Below, piece by piece: positions 43,206 through 52,340 of a DNA stretch of 64,000 bases. The notes beneath the pieces were generated by a model. It was not told the DNA's origin, did not search any database, and saw nothing but the letters and a program-made list of their open reading frames with translations. Made by a program: the position numbers and the translations under genes. Numbering within the stretch: position 1 is the stretch's first letter; every line of letters begins with the position of its first letter. The DNA is from Sphingobium sp. EP60837 (GTDB lineage Bacteria; Pseudomonadota; Alphaproteobacteria; Sphingomonadales; Sphingomonadaceae): NCBI RefSeq assembly GCF_001658005.1, contig NZ_CP015987.1:984001-1048000 (forward strand), in the 5' to 3' direction.

Positions 43206-43836
43206 CCTCACCCACGATGCGCAAGATGAACTCGTCTAACAATTCCTTTAGAGTGGCGAGCGAAGGGATATCCATCAGCATGGCGATATAGCCGCGAATG
43301 TCGCGCTGCCGCACCGCGAAGTCGATGTAGAGGAACAGCACCAGCCCTTCCGCCTTCGCATTTTCGTCGATCTCGAACAGCATTGCGCCGTCGCCCCGCA
43401 GCACTTCCGGGATGGTCATCGACAGCGACCGCTTCAGCATGTTGGCCATTGTGGCAAGGCAGCTGTTGAGAATGATGTTACCGGTTTCGGCAAGCGCCTC
43501 ACGCTCCATTTCTATCACTTCTTCGGCCGAAAGCTCGCCGCCCGTGACTGCGCGAACCAATTCCAGACTGTTCGTCTCGGGAAAGATAAGGAGGGCGCGC
43601 CCTGAAAATGGACCCGAGAAATCCTGCCGCACTGCGACCAGTTCCACCACTTCCCGCTCGCTGATCAGGCGTGCGGCGCGACGCTGGTTTACGACTTCGA
43701 TCGACGGCACGGATAGCAGGACCTGGTCGCCAATCATCTTTCGCAACGACGAGGCGGCGCGGCTCACGCCGATATTGACGATCTCAGTCAGCGCGTCCCG
43801 TTCGAGTTCACTGAGTGCGACCTGATCCGGCATCAT
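43198..43836 (-). CDS. CheC-like chemotaxis phosphatase
   Basis: The 212-residue protein has two copies of the CheC active-site signature: DALTEIVNIGVSRAASSL (Glu18, Asn21) and REALAETGNIILNSCLATMAN. These Glu/Asn pairs remove phosphate from CheY. Two intact sites indicate CheC rather than CheX. It overlaps the CheY-like gene by four bases and the hybrid kinase start by eight, so translation is coupled. It probably dephosphorylates the neighbouring single-domain response regulator. Confidence 0.85.
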   Translation of the reverse strand: MMPDQVALSELERDALTEIVNIGVSRAASSLRKMIGDQVLLSVPSIEVVNQRRAARLISEREVVELVAVRQDFSGPFSGRALLIFPETNSLELVRAVTGGELSAEEVIEMEREALAETGNIILNSCLATMANMLKRSLSMTIPEVLRGDGAMLFEIDENAKAEGLVLFLYIDFAVRQRDIRGYIAMLMDIPSLATLKELLDEFILRIVGEDG

Positions 43837-44216
43837 CCCTGACTTGACCTAAGCTTGAGCGCGGCGCCGGATAGGAAGCCGGCGAGGCCCTCGCTGGTCA
43901 CGGGCTTGGGGATGAAGGCCGCGCCGACCTCACGGGCCTGCGCGATAATTTCGTCCTGGATGTTGGCGGTGATGATGGCGATCGGCATGTCGGGCCTCAA
44001 AGCGCGTATCTCGCGGGCAAGTTCCAGCCCGTCCTGTTCGCTCATGTTGAAATCGATGAGCGCGATGTCGAGCGGCTCCTTGCCCATCAATGCGAGCGCC
44101 TGCTCTCCGCTGCTGGCCTCCAACTTCTGCCACTCTGGCTGAAGTTCGGCTACAGCCTTCCCCGCGACAATTCGGGCCAATTTGCTGTCGTCCACGATCA
44201 AAATTGTAACGGGCAT
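43833..44216 (-). CDS. Single-domain response regulator (CheY-like)
   Basis: The 127-residue protein is a receiver domain only: acidic pocket VDDS, phospho-acceptor Asp55 (IALIDFNMSEQDG), Thr in AIITAN and Lys in FIPKPV. Without an output domain it must act by binding another protein. It lies between the STAS gene (69-bp gap) and the CheC-like gene. A CheA-CheY-CheC circuit is the simplest reading. Confidence 0.88.
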   Translation of the reverse strand: MPVTILIVDDSKLARIVAGKAVAELQPEWQKLEASSGEQALALMGKEPLDIALIDFNMSEQDGLELAREIRALRPDMPIAIITANIQDEIIAQAREVGAAFIPKPVTSEGLAGFLSGAALKLRSSQG

Positions 44217-44285
44217 TCACGACTCCGAAAATCACGCGCTTTGAATCAGCTATAGGCACGATCTTTGGGTGCCGGAATAAATTTG

Positions 44286-44525
44286 TTACGGATTCATCAG
44301 GGGCCCCAGCACCACCTCCCGCAGGAAGTTGTCTTGTGGCACTCCTGACAGCGGGCGCCCTGCGGCATGGAGCAATTGCACCACTGCTAAATGCGCACGC
44401 ACGAGGCTGCTGACATCGATCACGTGCGTAGGATGATCGAGCAGCGCCGCAAGCAACCGCTCGGCATCCTCCACGGTTGCGGCGCCGGTAAGGATGATCC
44501 GGTCCTGCCCAATGGTCACGCTCAC
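44286..44525 (-). CDS. Degenerate STAS-domain protein
   Basis: The 79-residue protein has the STAS beta-alpha pattern (IILTGAATVEDAERLLAAL, VIDVSSLVRAHLAVVQLLHAAG) but the phospho-serine stretch that normally reads DSSG is replaced by HLAV. It overlaps cheA by four bases. STAS proteins usually switch partner proteins by phosphorylation; without the Ser, this one may bind constitutively. Placing a STAS protein directly after CheA is unusual for a motility operon. Confidence 0.65.
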   Translation of the reverse strand: MSVTIGQDRIILTGAATVEDAERLLAALLDHPTHVIDVSSLVRAHLAVVQLLHAAGRPLSGVPQDNFLREVVLGPLMNP

Positions 44526-46489
44526 GCCATCAGCTCCGGCAAATCCAGCACCAACAGAATGCGACCGTCCGTCATCATGGCAGTGCCCGCGATGGCGGGC
44601 AGCGCGGTGAGCAGGCCATCAGCTCGGCGCACGACGCCGTCGAACCGCTCGTCCAAGCTGTCCACACGAAGCGCGGTGCGGCAGGGACCAATATCGGTGA
44701 TGAGCAGCCTGGCAATGCCGCCACTTGCCGGCTCAAATCCGAGCAAGGAGGCAAGATCGAGTACGGGCACCGTTTCCTCGCGCAGCACGCAAGCTTGCGC
44801 CTTCTGGCCCAGAGGATGGATCGCACTGGCGCTGATCCGGGCGGTCTCTACGATCTGGTCCAGCCGAATGCCCAATTGCTGGCCTCCTGCGCCAACCACC
44901 ACGAGTGGGGTCGTTAAGGCATTCGCGGGGAGTCGCAGGGCAATGTGAGTGCCTTGGCCCACTTCGCTTTCGACTGCGATGGTTCCTGCCAGCTTTTCGA
45001 CGGCAGCCTTCACAGCATCCATGCCAACCCCCCGGCCCGACAAGCTGGTCGCCCTTTCTGCGGTCGAAAAGCCAGGAAGGAAGATGAGCTGGAGTGCTTC
45101 TGCATCAGAGAGAGCAGCGGCCGCATCGCTATTCATCAATCTTTTCGCGATCGCTGTCTCACGCAAGGCTCGGGCATCGATACCGCGCCCGTCATCCGCG
45201 ATCATGATCTTGATGCCATTCCCCTCCGGCCGGACCGACAGGTGGATTTTTCCCTCAGGCGGTTTGCCATGGGCGGTGCGCTCGCTGGCGGGCTCGATGC
45301 CATGATCGACGGCGTTGCGCACGATGTGGAGCAATGGTTCGAACAGTTGGTCCGCCACCTCCTTGTCAACGCGCGCTGTTTCTCCTTCTAAAATGAAGCG
45401 GACCGGTTTCCCCAGGTTTGCTGCAGCTTCGCGAGCGAGGCGTGGCAAGCGGCGCAGCACGGGTTCAAGCGAAACCTGCCGCACTCGCGCGACAGATCGC
45501 TGTACCTCTGCTGCAACGCGGCCGATCTCATCGTCTGCGGCGCTGAGTTCTGCGGCCAGCAATGGGTCTAGCGCGCGCAGGCGGTCGGCGATAGGCCGCA
45601 AGGTCCGGATCGCGACGGTGAGTTCGCCGATTTGGCTCGCCAGACGATCGAGCCTGGATGCCTCGACCCGCAGCATGGACGAAGGGTCCTTGGGCTGAGG
45701 GCCGACATCGGGCAACGGAGCTTCAAGCACGCTGCCCAAAGGTGCGACCGCAGCTTGATCGGGCATCAGCCGGAATGCCGCCCGCACCGCCGCCTCATCG
45801 CCGCCGCTGATACCCTCGATCACGCTGATGCAGCGGAACGGTTCGCATGACGCAATGGCGGGCCATTCACCTGCTGCGGGCAGCACCGCCAGCGCGAGCA
45901 GATCCGGAACAGCCGCGCTTATCGCCAGCGGGTCTTCGCCGCGGAAGAAGCAGTCTGCATCGGGCGTGTACCGGAACGCCGTCTGCGCCTGTTGAAGACC
46001 GACTGGCGAGAATTCCGGCCTCGAACGTAGAGCAACGAGCCAATCCGCCTCTTGCGTCACGAGCGCAGCCATCGGGTGAGGGCGTCCGTCCGCTTCCGTG
46101 CCGCCGGCCCCATCATCGGCGAGCAACATGGCGATCAGCCGGTCAGCCTGCGCCTCCGCCCCTTCGCTCAGCGAACCGGTCATTTGCATGGCGTCGATCC
46201 ATCGATCAGTCTGGTCGATCACGGCCAGCACAGCGTCGAGCGCTCGTTCGTCGAGTAACGCGTCTCTCCTGCGCGCCGCTTCCAGCCGGGTCTCCGCGGC
46301 GTGGAGCATCTCTTCGGCCGGGGCCATCTCGAAAAGGGCCACTGATCCCTTTAGGGTATGGACTGAACGAAAGAGACTATCGAGCGCCGTCCTGTTCTGC
46401 GGGTCGCGGCTCAGCGCGACCAAGACTGAATGCGCGTCCGCAACCAGATCCCGACCTTCCAGGATAAATTGTTCGAGAAGCTCGTCCAT
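44522..46489 (-). CDS. cheA: Chemotaxis histidine kinase CheA
   Basis: The 655-residue protein has an HPt domain (1-105) with His44 in FRSVHTLKGS, a P2-like region (about 150-250, FRYTPDADCFFRGEDPLAI), a dimerisation domain, a kinase core with N box HIVRNAVDHGIEP (388-400), G1 DDGRGID (432-438), F box LPGFST (471-476) and G2 GRGVGMDAV, and a CheW-like C-terminal domain (525-655). It would phosphorylate the CheY-like regulator and CheB. It overlaps the stop codon of cheR by one base. Confidence 0.93.
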   Translation of the reverse strand: MDELLEQFILEGRDLVADAHSVLVALSRDPQNRTALDSLFRSVHTLKGSVALFEMAPAEEMLHAAETRLEAARRRDALLDERALDAVLAVIDQTDRWIDAMQMTGSLSEGAEAQADRLIAMLLADDGAGGTEADGRPHPMAALVTQEADWLVALRSRPEFSPVGLQQAQTAFRYTPDADCFFRGEDPLAISAAVPDLLALAVLPAAGEWPAIASCEPFRCISVIEGISGGDEAAVRAAFRLMPDQAAVAPLGSVLEAPLPDVGPQPKDPSSMLRVEASRLDRLASQIGELTVAIRTLRPIADRLRALDPLLAAELSAADDEIGRVAAEVQRSVARVRQVSLEPVLRRLPRLAREAAANLGKPVRFILEGETARVDKEVADQLFEPLLHIVRNAVDHGIEPASERTAHGKPPEGKIHLSVRPEGNGIKIMIADDGRGIDARALRETAIAKRLMNSDAAAALSDAEALQLIFLPGFSTAERATSLSGRGVGMDAVKAAVEKLAGTIAVESEVGQGTHIALRLPANALTTPLVVVGAGGQQLGIRLDQIVETARISASAIHPLGQKAQACVLREETVPVLDLASLLGFEPASGGIARLLITDIGPCRTALRVDSLDERFDGVVRRADGLLTALPAIAGTAMMTDGRILLVLDLPELMA

Positions 46490-47328
46490 CAGCGCCTCCG
46501 ATAAACGATTGCCCGGTCCAGGCGAACCAGATCGAAGCGTTCATCGATCCGCGCCATGGACTCACTATGGCCCAGGAGCAGATAGCCGCCCGGGAAGAGC
46601 GCTTCGTGAAGATTTTGCGCAGCTTCGGCTCTGGAAGCCTCATCGAAATAGATAAGCAAGTTGCGGCACAGGATGATATCGAAGCCGCCTTGGCTGGCTA
46701 CAGACGCGCAATCGTTCAGATTGACCTGCGTAAACAGGACTGACTCACGTAAGTCCTGGACGATCCGACGCCGGTGATTATGCTCCTGCTCAAAATAGGC
46801 GGACAGCATCTCTTCGGGCAAGCGGCCTAGCGACCGCGCGCTGTAATAGCCTTCTCGCGCCGCATCGAGCGCATGGGTATCGATGTCCGATCCGATGATC
46901 TCCACATTATAGGCATCGACCAGTGGCCATCGTTCCAGCAGCCAGAGCGCAATGGAATAAGCTTCCTCACCCGTCGAGCAGGGCAGGGACCAGATGCGGA
47001 TGAGGTCACCGGGCTGTTTCTTCGCAGCGATCGCTGGCAAGATGTCGTCGGCGAGGGCGGCGAGCTGATGGTCCTCGCGCAGGAAATAGGTTTCATTGAT
47101 GGTGACGGCGTTGATCAGCAACTGCCGCTCGTGCGGGTCATGTTCGAGCAGGTAGAGATAGCGCACAATGTCCGTCGTGGCGGTGCGCTTCATTCGCTCC
47201 GTGACGCGCCGTTCAAGATAATAGCGCTTCTTTTCGCCGAACTTCATTCCAGTCAGGCGATAGAGCAGCGTTGTAAACTGTTCGAGCGAAGAGCCGGCCA
47301 GCAGGCTTTCTGTTGCGCTCTCCATCAT
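46489..47328 (-). CDS. cheR: Chemotaxis methyltransferase CheR
   Basis: The 279-residue protein has the CheR N-terminal helical domain (about 12-80) and an SAM-dependent core with SLPCSTGEEAYSIAL, GSDIDTHALDAAREG, and DIILCRNLLIYFDEASRA. It methylates glutamates of the operon's receptor. It has no TPR extension. It overlaps cheB by four bases. Confidence 0.92.
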   Translation of the reverse strand: MMESATESLLAGSSLEQFTTLLYRLTGMKFGEKKRYYLERRVTERMKRTATTDIVRYLYLLEHDPHERQLLINAVTINETYFLREDHQLAALADDILPAIAAKKQPGDLIRIWSLPCSTGEEAYSIALWLLERWPLVDAYNVEIIGSDIDTHALDAAREGYYSARSLGRLPEEMLSAYFEQEHNHRRRIVQDLRESVLFTQVNLNDCASVASQGGFDIILCRNLLIYFDEASRAEAAQNLHEALFPGGYLLLGHSESMARIDERFDLVRLDRAIVYRRR

Positions 47329-48458
47329 GGCGTCGCCCAGGCAATTAGCTGCGCGGCGATGCTGTCGAGCGGCAGGACTATGTCAGCCCCATCGGCGGCG
47401 ACGAGCGCGCCCGGCATGCCCCATATGACGGAACTCTCCTCGTCCTGCGCGATAACATGACCGCCGTGTTGGCGCAGAGCCGCCATGGCTTTGGCGCCAT
47501 CATGTCCCATGCCCGTCATCAGGACGCCGATCAGAGCCTCAGGCGGGAACAGCCCTCGCGCGCTTTCGACCATTCGATCTGCGCTCGGGTGCCACAGCCG
47601 TTCCGCCTGAACCGGAGCGGCGAGCACATGAGGCACGCCGCCACGCCGGGAAAAGACGAGATCCGCGTCACCCCGGCCGATATAGGCCGTGCCGGGCTGA
47701 AGAGGGGTAGGTTGCTGCACTTCCACCACCTGTATCTCGCATGCACGATCAAGGCGCCGGGCGAGTGGCCCTGTAAAGCTCGCGGGCATATGTTGGGCGA
47801 TGATAATCGGCCATGGAAAATCCGCTGGCAGTGGGCCGAGCAGCGCATCGAGGGCAGGCGGCCCGCCGGTCGAGACGCCGACCAGTACTGCTTCGATTCC
47901 CGAAAGCGAGACTGTTGCAGGAAGGTGAGGCGCCCTCACGCGTGAAAGGCGTGGTTTGACTGGGGGAGGGGATCGGCGGGCGGAGCCGAGAGCCGTGGGA
48001 GCCGGGAGGCGTCCCGTCGCCGCCCGCTGGCGAACCCGATCGGCGAGGCGCGTGCTGCGCGGGATATGGGCGCTCGCCGCAGTACGGACCTTTTCGATAA
48101 GGTCTGCGGCGATCCCTTCAATCTCTAACGAAAGAGGGCCACGCGGCTTCGCGATGAAATCGACCGCGCCGAGCGCCAGCGCCTCCAGCGTCTCGTCGGC
48201 GCCTGCCTCCGTGAGGGAGGATAGCATGACAACCGGCGTCGGCCGCTCGATCATTATGCGGTCGAGGCAGGCGAGGCCGTCCATGCCCGGCATGTGGACG
48301 TCGAGCGTAATCACGTCGGGATGAATGTTTTCGATTTTCTTCAGCGCTTCGTCTGCATTGCGCGCAACTTCGACCGTGAAATCTCCAGCTTCGGCAAAAA
48401 GCTGGATCAACAAATGCCGCATCAACGGGCTATCATCGACGATCAATAGCCGGATCAT
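47325..48458 (-). CDS. cheB: Chemotaxis methylesterase/response regulator CheB
   Basis: The 377-residue protein has a receiver domain (VDDSPLMR, Asp53, TLDVHMPGMDG) and a C-terminal methylesterase with catalytic Ser196 (GVSTGGPP), His223 (AQHMP) and Asp in GMGHDGAKAM. A long Arg/Pro-rich linker (about 130-185) joins the two. It demethylates the receptor under control of CheA phosphorylation. It overlaps the three-domain CheW gene by four bases. Confidence 0.92.
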   Translation of the reverse strand: MIRLLIVDDSPLMRHLLIQLFAEAGDFTVEVARNADEALKKIENIHPDVITLDVHMPGMDGLACLDRIMIERPTPVVMLSSLTEAGADETLEALALGAVDFIAKPRGPLSLEIEGIAADLIEKVRTAASAHIPRSTRLADRVRQRAATGRLPAPTALGSARRSPPPVKPRLSRVRAPHLPATVSLSGIEAVLVGVSTGGPPALDALLGPLPADFPWPIIIAQHMPASFTGPLARRLDRACEIQVVEVQQPTPLQPGTAYIGRGDADLVFSRRGGVPHVLAAPVQAERLWHPSADRMVESARGLFPPEALIGVLMTGMGHDGAKAMAALRQHGGHVIAQDEESSVIWGMPGALVAADGADIVLPLDSIAAQLIAWATP

Positions 48459-49876
48459 GATGCGGCCATTAACTGCTGGGCGGTCACTTCGGCGAGCAGC
48501 TCCTGTTCCGCAGAGGATATCAGGGCAGCCGGGTTGATCACCAGCATCGGCGGCCCGCCATCCTTCCCGCCGTGCTGAAGCGCATCACAGAAGATACCGT
48601 CTGCCAGAACGTCGGGTAGTGGGGCTGGGGCGAGGGCGCTTGATTTGACCACGACGATCGCGCGCGCGTCATCGACGAGGAAGCCAAGCCGCTGCCCCCC
48701 CGCTTGCACCCGCAGTAACCGCTGGCGCACGCCACTGGCCGGGGAGCCGGTCATCCGCAACACCTGATCGATGATAGCCAACGGCTCGCCATGGACGGGA
48801 GCCACGCCCAGAAGCCAGGGCGGCACACCTGCGATCTTGGTCAGGCGGGCGGGCCGAGTCGCGACCTGTGCGATGGCGGCAACTGGAAAGGCGATGAGAT
48901 GCTCGCCGATCCTTACCGGCAGCAGTGAGATGCTGTCCTCGTCCCGATCCGTTTTTGCGGGTGTCGAAGTCTGATGCCTTGCGCTACCGGCGAGGAGGCG
49001 CCTCGTTCGGGCTTCGCTTAACAAATGATCAGCGGCCAGGATCGACACCAGCTTGCCTCCGCCTTCGGGGCGACAAATCGCGCGTATCCGAGCTTCGCCA
49101 TCGTTGCGGAGCACGGTGGCGGGTAGGTCATCGACGCGCGACGAGGACAGTTGCAATATGCTCTCCACACGGTCCACGAGAAGGCCGAGCCTGTGACTGC
49201 CCAGCGCGACCACTATGATATGGCTGGCGCGGTTCGTGGCCGCTCGGCCACTCACATCCGATCCGGGCAGACCCAGCAGGGCAGCAAGCGATAGCAACCC
49301 GAGGGTGATGTCCTCCCAAGCCATGGTCCCTATCACGGCAGGGTCAGCTCCAGGTAAGCGCGCGATGCTGCCGGGGACGCGCAGCACTTGCGCAATCTCT
49401 TCAACCGGAAGGGCGAAGCTCTGATCGCCGATTGCGAACCGCAGCAAGGCTATGCGGTCCTGCTGATCAGCCAGATCAGCATTCCGGGCGGTAGCCGCAA
49501 CCAATGCGCGGCGGGCGGTCTCACGCACGGGGAAACTGCGTGCGACCAAATCGTCTATGGCGAGATCGTCAACTTCGTCCGCTGCTGCTTGATCCGGGCT
49601 CAGACGATCGACCGAATCGACTGCGAGCGCGATGCGTTGCGCGCCCGACAATATCAAAATACGACGGGGCCTATCCTGCGCTTCGCGCTTGTCGGAAGTT
49701 CGGGGGCAGAGGACCGCCAGCGTCTCTCCACGCACGTTTCCAAGGCCGAGCAGGCAGGGCGGCGCCAGCGGCACCGGTGTCAGCTGAGGCAGGCGTGCAA
49801 TTTCGCGCACCCGGCTCGCGGGCAGTGCGTAGCGCCGCTCTCCAGCGCGGAATACTAGCCGCTGCTCGGCTCTCAT
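48455..49876 (-). CDS. Triple CheW-domain coupling protein
   Basis: The 473-residue protein contains three CheW-like domains in tandem, at about 4-135 (RLVFRAGERRYALPASRVREI), 140-290 (ALLRFAIGDQSFALPVEEIAQ) and 314-460 (SLLPVRIGEHLIAFPVAAIAQ). Usual CheW is about 150 residues with one domain. This layout could let one adaptor bridge several MCP and CheA molecules. It overlaps the MCP gene and cheB by four bases on each side. Confidence 0.85.
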   Translation of the reverse strand: MRAEQRLVFRAGERRYALPASRVREIARLPQLTPVPLAPPCLLGLGNVRGETLAVLCPRTSDKREAQDRPRRILILSGAQRIALAVDSVDRLSPDQAAADEVDDLAIDDLVARSFPVRETARRALVAATARNADLADQQDRIALLRFAIGDQSFALPVEEIAQVLRVPGSIARLPGADPAVIGTMAWEDITLGLLSLAALLGLPGSDVSGRAATNRASHIIVVALGSHRLGLLVDRVESILQLSSSRVDDLPATVLRNDGEARIRAICRPEGGGKLVSILAADHLLSEARTRRLLAGSARHQTSTPAKTDRDEDSISLLPVRIGEHLIAFPVAAIAQVATRPARLTKIAGVPPWLLGVAPVHGEPLAIIDQVLRMTGSPASGVRQRLLRVQAGGQRLGFLVDDARAIVVVKSSALAPAPLPDVLADGIFCDALQHGGKDGGPPMLVINPAALISSAEQELLAEVTAQQLMAAS

Positions 49877-51828
49877 TCGGCGGCTATGTCGCTGCGGATA
49901 TTGAGCGCTTGAGCGAGCGAGGCGATATCCTCGACGGCGGCGGCGAGCATCTCCGTGCCCTGCGCCTGCTGCTGGGCGGCTACTCCGGCTTCACGAGCGG
50001 CTTCCGCTGCCAACTCGGCCGCTTGAGCGATCTGCTCGCACCCGCTCTTAACCTCACGCGCGGCCTGCTGGATCGCTTCTGCGCCCGCCAGGATTACGCC
50101 ATTGTCGGCGCGGGTTGCGTCAACCTCGGCCGCCATTTGTGCAAAGCGGTCGAGCAGCCCCTGGTTACGCGCGGCCTCGACCTCACCTGCCGCCGCAATC
50201 TGATCAAGGTCGCGGCGGGCCGAATGGATGCTGTCCTGAATTGCGCGCACCACATCCTTCCCGTCCTCGGCATTGGCCGCAAGGCTGCGCGCGAGTTTGC
50301 GGATGTCGGCGGTCACTGTCGCAAAACCCTGGCCCGCCTCACCCGCGCGGGTGGCTTCGACAGCGCCGCTAACGCCTAGCATATTGGTCTGCAATGCTCC
50401 GAGGGCCAAGGCGTCGGCGATTTTTTCGGCACGGCGCGCCGTCTCTCCAAGGGCACTCAGCAGTTCGAGGACAGCGCGAGTTTCCTCGACCGCTTCACCT
50501 ACGCCACTGATCAACTTCGTCAGGGTTGCGCTGCCGTCTGCTACTGAGGCCACAATCATATCGAGACGTTCGACCGCGCTCGCCGCACGTTCCTTCGCGA
50601 TGGTAGCGCTGGTTTCGATCTGGCCCATGGCCGAACTGGCCTCCAGCGTGGCAGCGCTTTGCAGTTGCGCCCCGCGAGCAATCTGCTCGATTGCGATCTG
50701 GATCTGGCTGGATGCGCCCGACAGCTCCTGCACGGTGGCGGACAATTGTTCGGCGGCCGCAGCAACTTGCTCTACCGCGCGCTCGTCAGCGTCCCCCGCT
50801 CCCAGTGCTGCGCTCAATTCGGCCAGCGCTTCGGCCGTCTGCTGGCTCTGCTCGAGAGAGGCGGCCTGCTGCTCTATGGCTTGCTGCGCTTCCGCTGCCG
50901 CTGCCGACTGTTCCTCCGCAGCGGTTGCGACCTGTTCCGCGCCAAGCTCGGACTCAGTAGCAGCGGCCTCGGCCTGAACCGCGGCGGCCGCGATCTCATG
51001 CGTGCCGTCCACCACCGCTGCCAATGTGGTCCGCGCTTCGCCTAGCGCAGTGCTGATCCCGCCGCCATGCAGGGCCTCTTCGCTCGCTCGCGCACTGGCC
51101 GCCTGCATCCTGCTCGCGACCGTGCGGACGCCCTCCATGATCTCCGTGGCGAGTTTGCGAATGTCGGTGGCGCTCGCTTCCGAAGCTTCTGAAAGCTCGC
51201 GCACCTCGTCGGCGACGATGCCAAAGCCCCTGCCGCCGTCGCCCGCGCGCGTGGCTTCGATCGACGCGTTCAAAGCCAGCATCCCGGTCTGCTCGGCGAG
51301 ATCTTCGACCATACCCCCGACGATGCTGATGCGCGTCGCAGCCGCTTCCAGCTGCTCGATCGCGGCAACGGAATTCAGCTGGCGGCGCGCGTTAAGCTCG
51401 ATCGCAGCAACGGACGCATCGATTTGGGCAGAGGTTTCGGCAAAGGCCGCCTGGAGCCGCTCGGTCTGATTGCGCGATGCGGCTGCCCGATTGGTCGCTT
51501 CCCGGAAGTGGGAGCGCAGATGCCCGATGAGGCCCAGCGATTCCTGCGCCGCGCTGGCGGCTTCATCAGCACCGCTCGCCATCTGCTCGACGCTGCGCTG
51601 CAGTTCGGCCGCTGCGGAGGCGGATTCTCCTAACCCGCTCGACAGTTCCTGTGTCGCTTGGTCGATCCGCTCGACCGCCGTCAGCGGCTTGCGCTTGGAA
51701 CGCACTGAACGCGCGGGAGCGCTGCCGATTGAGATGGTTTTGCCGGACTGCGGCTCATCCGCTTGTGGCGCTGCAACCTGCTTCCCGCGCGTGCGCTTTC
51801 CCAGCGCAGCCTTTTTCACCAGGGCCAT
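49873..51828 (-). CDS. Soluble methyl-accepting chemotaxis protein with two signalling tips
   Basis: The protein (651 residues from 51828; 665 from ATG 51870) has no membrane helix or recognised sensor domain and is nearly all Ala/Glu/Gln-rich coiled coil. It has two separate hairpin-tip regions: a canonical one (about 188-229 in the longer form, EQTGMLALNASIEATRAGDG) and a second (about 482-528, ALQTNMLGVSGAVEATRAG). Both resemble the receptor region that binds CheA and CheW. It starts a coupled operon. I favour 51828, where MALVKKAALGKR gives a basic N terminus, but the ribosome-binding sites are weak. Confidence 0.85.
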   Translation of the reverse strand: MALVKKAALGKRTRGKQVAAPQADEPQSGKTISIGSAPARSVRSKRKPLTAVERIDQATQELSSGLGESASAAAELQRSVEQMASGADEAASAAQESLGLIGHLRSHFREATNRAAASRNQTERLQAAFAETSAQIDASVAAIELNARRQLNSVAAIEQLEAAATRISIVGGMVEDLAEQTGMLALNASIEATRAGDGGRGFGIVADEVRELSEASEASATDIRKLATEIMEGVRTVASRMQAASARASEEALHGGGISTALGEARTTLAAVVDGTHEIAAAAVQAEAAATESELGAEQVATAAEEQSAAAAEAQQAIEQQAASLEQSQQTAEALAELSAALGAGDADERAVEQVAAAAEQLSATVQELSGASSQIQIAIEQIARGAQLQSAATLEASSAMGQIETSATIAKERAASAVERLDMIVASVADGSATLTKLISGVGEAVEETRAVLELLSALGETARRAEKIADALALGALQTNMLGVSGAVEATRAGEAGQGFATVTADIRKLARSLAANAEDGKDVVRAIQDSIHSARRDLDQIAAAGEVEAARNQGLLDRFAQMAAEVDATRADNGVILAGAEAIQQAAREVKSGCEQIAQAAELAAEAAREAGVAAQQQAQGTEMLAAAVEDIASLAQALNIRSDIAAE

Positions 51829-51930
51829 GAGCGTATCTTTCTTTGTATCGCCGCAATTTGTCACCGGCATAGGCGAGCGGAGGGGCGGGCGCTACAGCGA
51901 CGTGAACAGATAATCGCAGGAGTTTCCGAA

Positions 51931-52326
51931 ATGCTTCCCGCTCGAACATATAGCATCACGATCAACCAGGATTGGCAGACGGTCTATGAGAAGATCTGGC
52001 AGCCCGAATATTTTCCCCGATGGGCGTCCGGGCTCGCGGAGTCCGGCCTGCGGCCTGACGGGGAAGGCTGGCTCGCGGACGGTCCGGAGGGGCCAATCCG
52101 CATCCGCTTTACGCCATATAACGCCTATGGCGTGATGGACCATTATGTGGATTTGGGCACAGGTGAGGAAGTTCATGTGCCGCTTAGGGTGGTGCGCAAT
52201 GGCGAGGGCGCGGAAGTTATGCTGACGCTGTTTCGTCAGCCGGACATGGATGACGAGCGGTTTGCGGCTGATATCAAATGGGTCAACCGCGATTTGAGAA
52301 ACTTAAAGAATGAAATAGAGAATTAG
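51931..52326 (+). CDS. SRPBCC-family (polyketide cyclase-like) protein
   Basis: The 131-residue protein matches the START/SRPBCC ligand-binding fold: SITINQDWQTVYEKIWQPEYFPRWASGL, then GPEGPIRIRFTPYNAYGVMDHYVD and a C-terminal helix DIKWVNRDLRNLKNEIEN. CAGGAG precedes the ATG at 51931; the longer frame is antisense to the MCP start region. It is divergent from the chemosensory operon. Ligand unknown. Confidence 0.8.
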   Translation: MLPARTYSITINQDWQTVYEKIWQPEYFPRWASGLAESGLRPDGEGWLADGPEGPIRIRFTPYNAYGVMDHYVDLGTGEEVHVPLRVVRNGEGAEVMLTLFRQPDMDDERFAADIKWVNRDLRNLKNEIEN

Positions 52327-52340
52327 ACGCGTTTGGCAGC

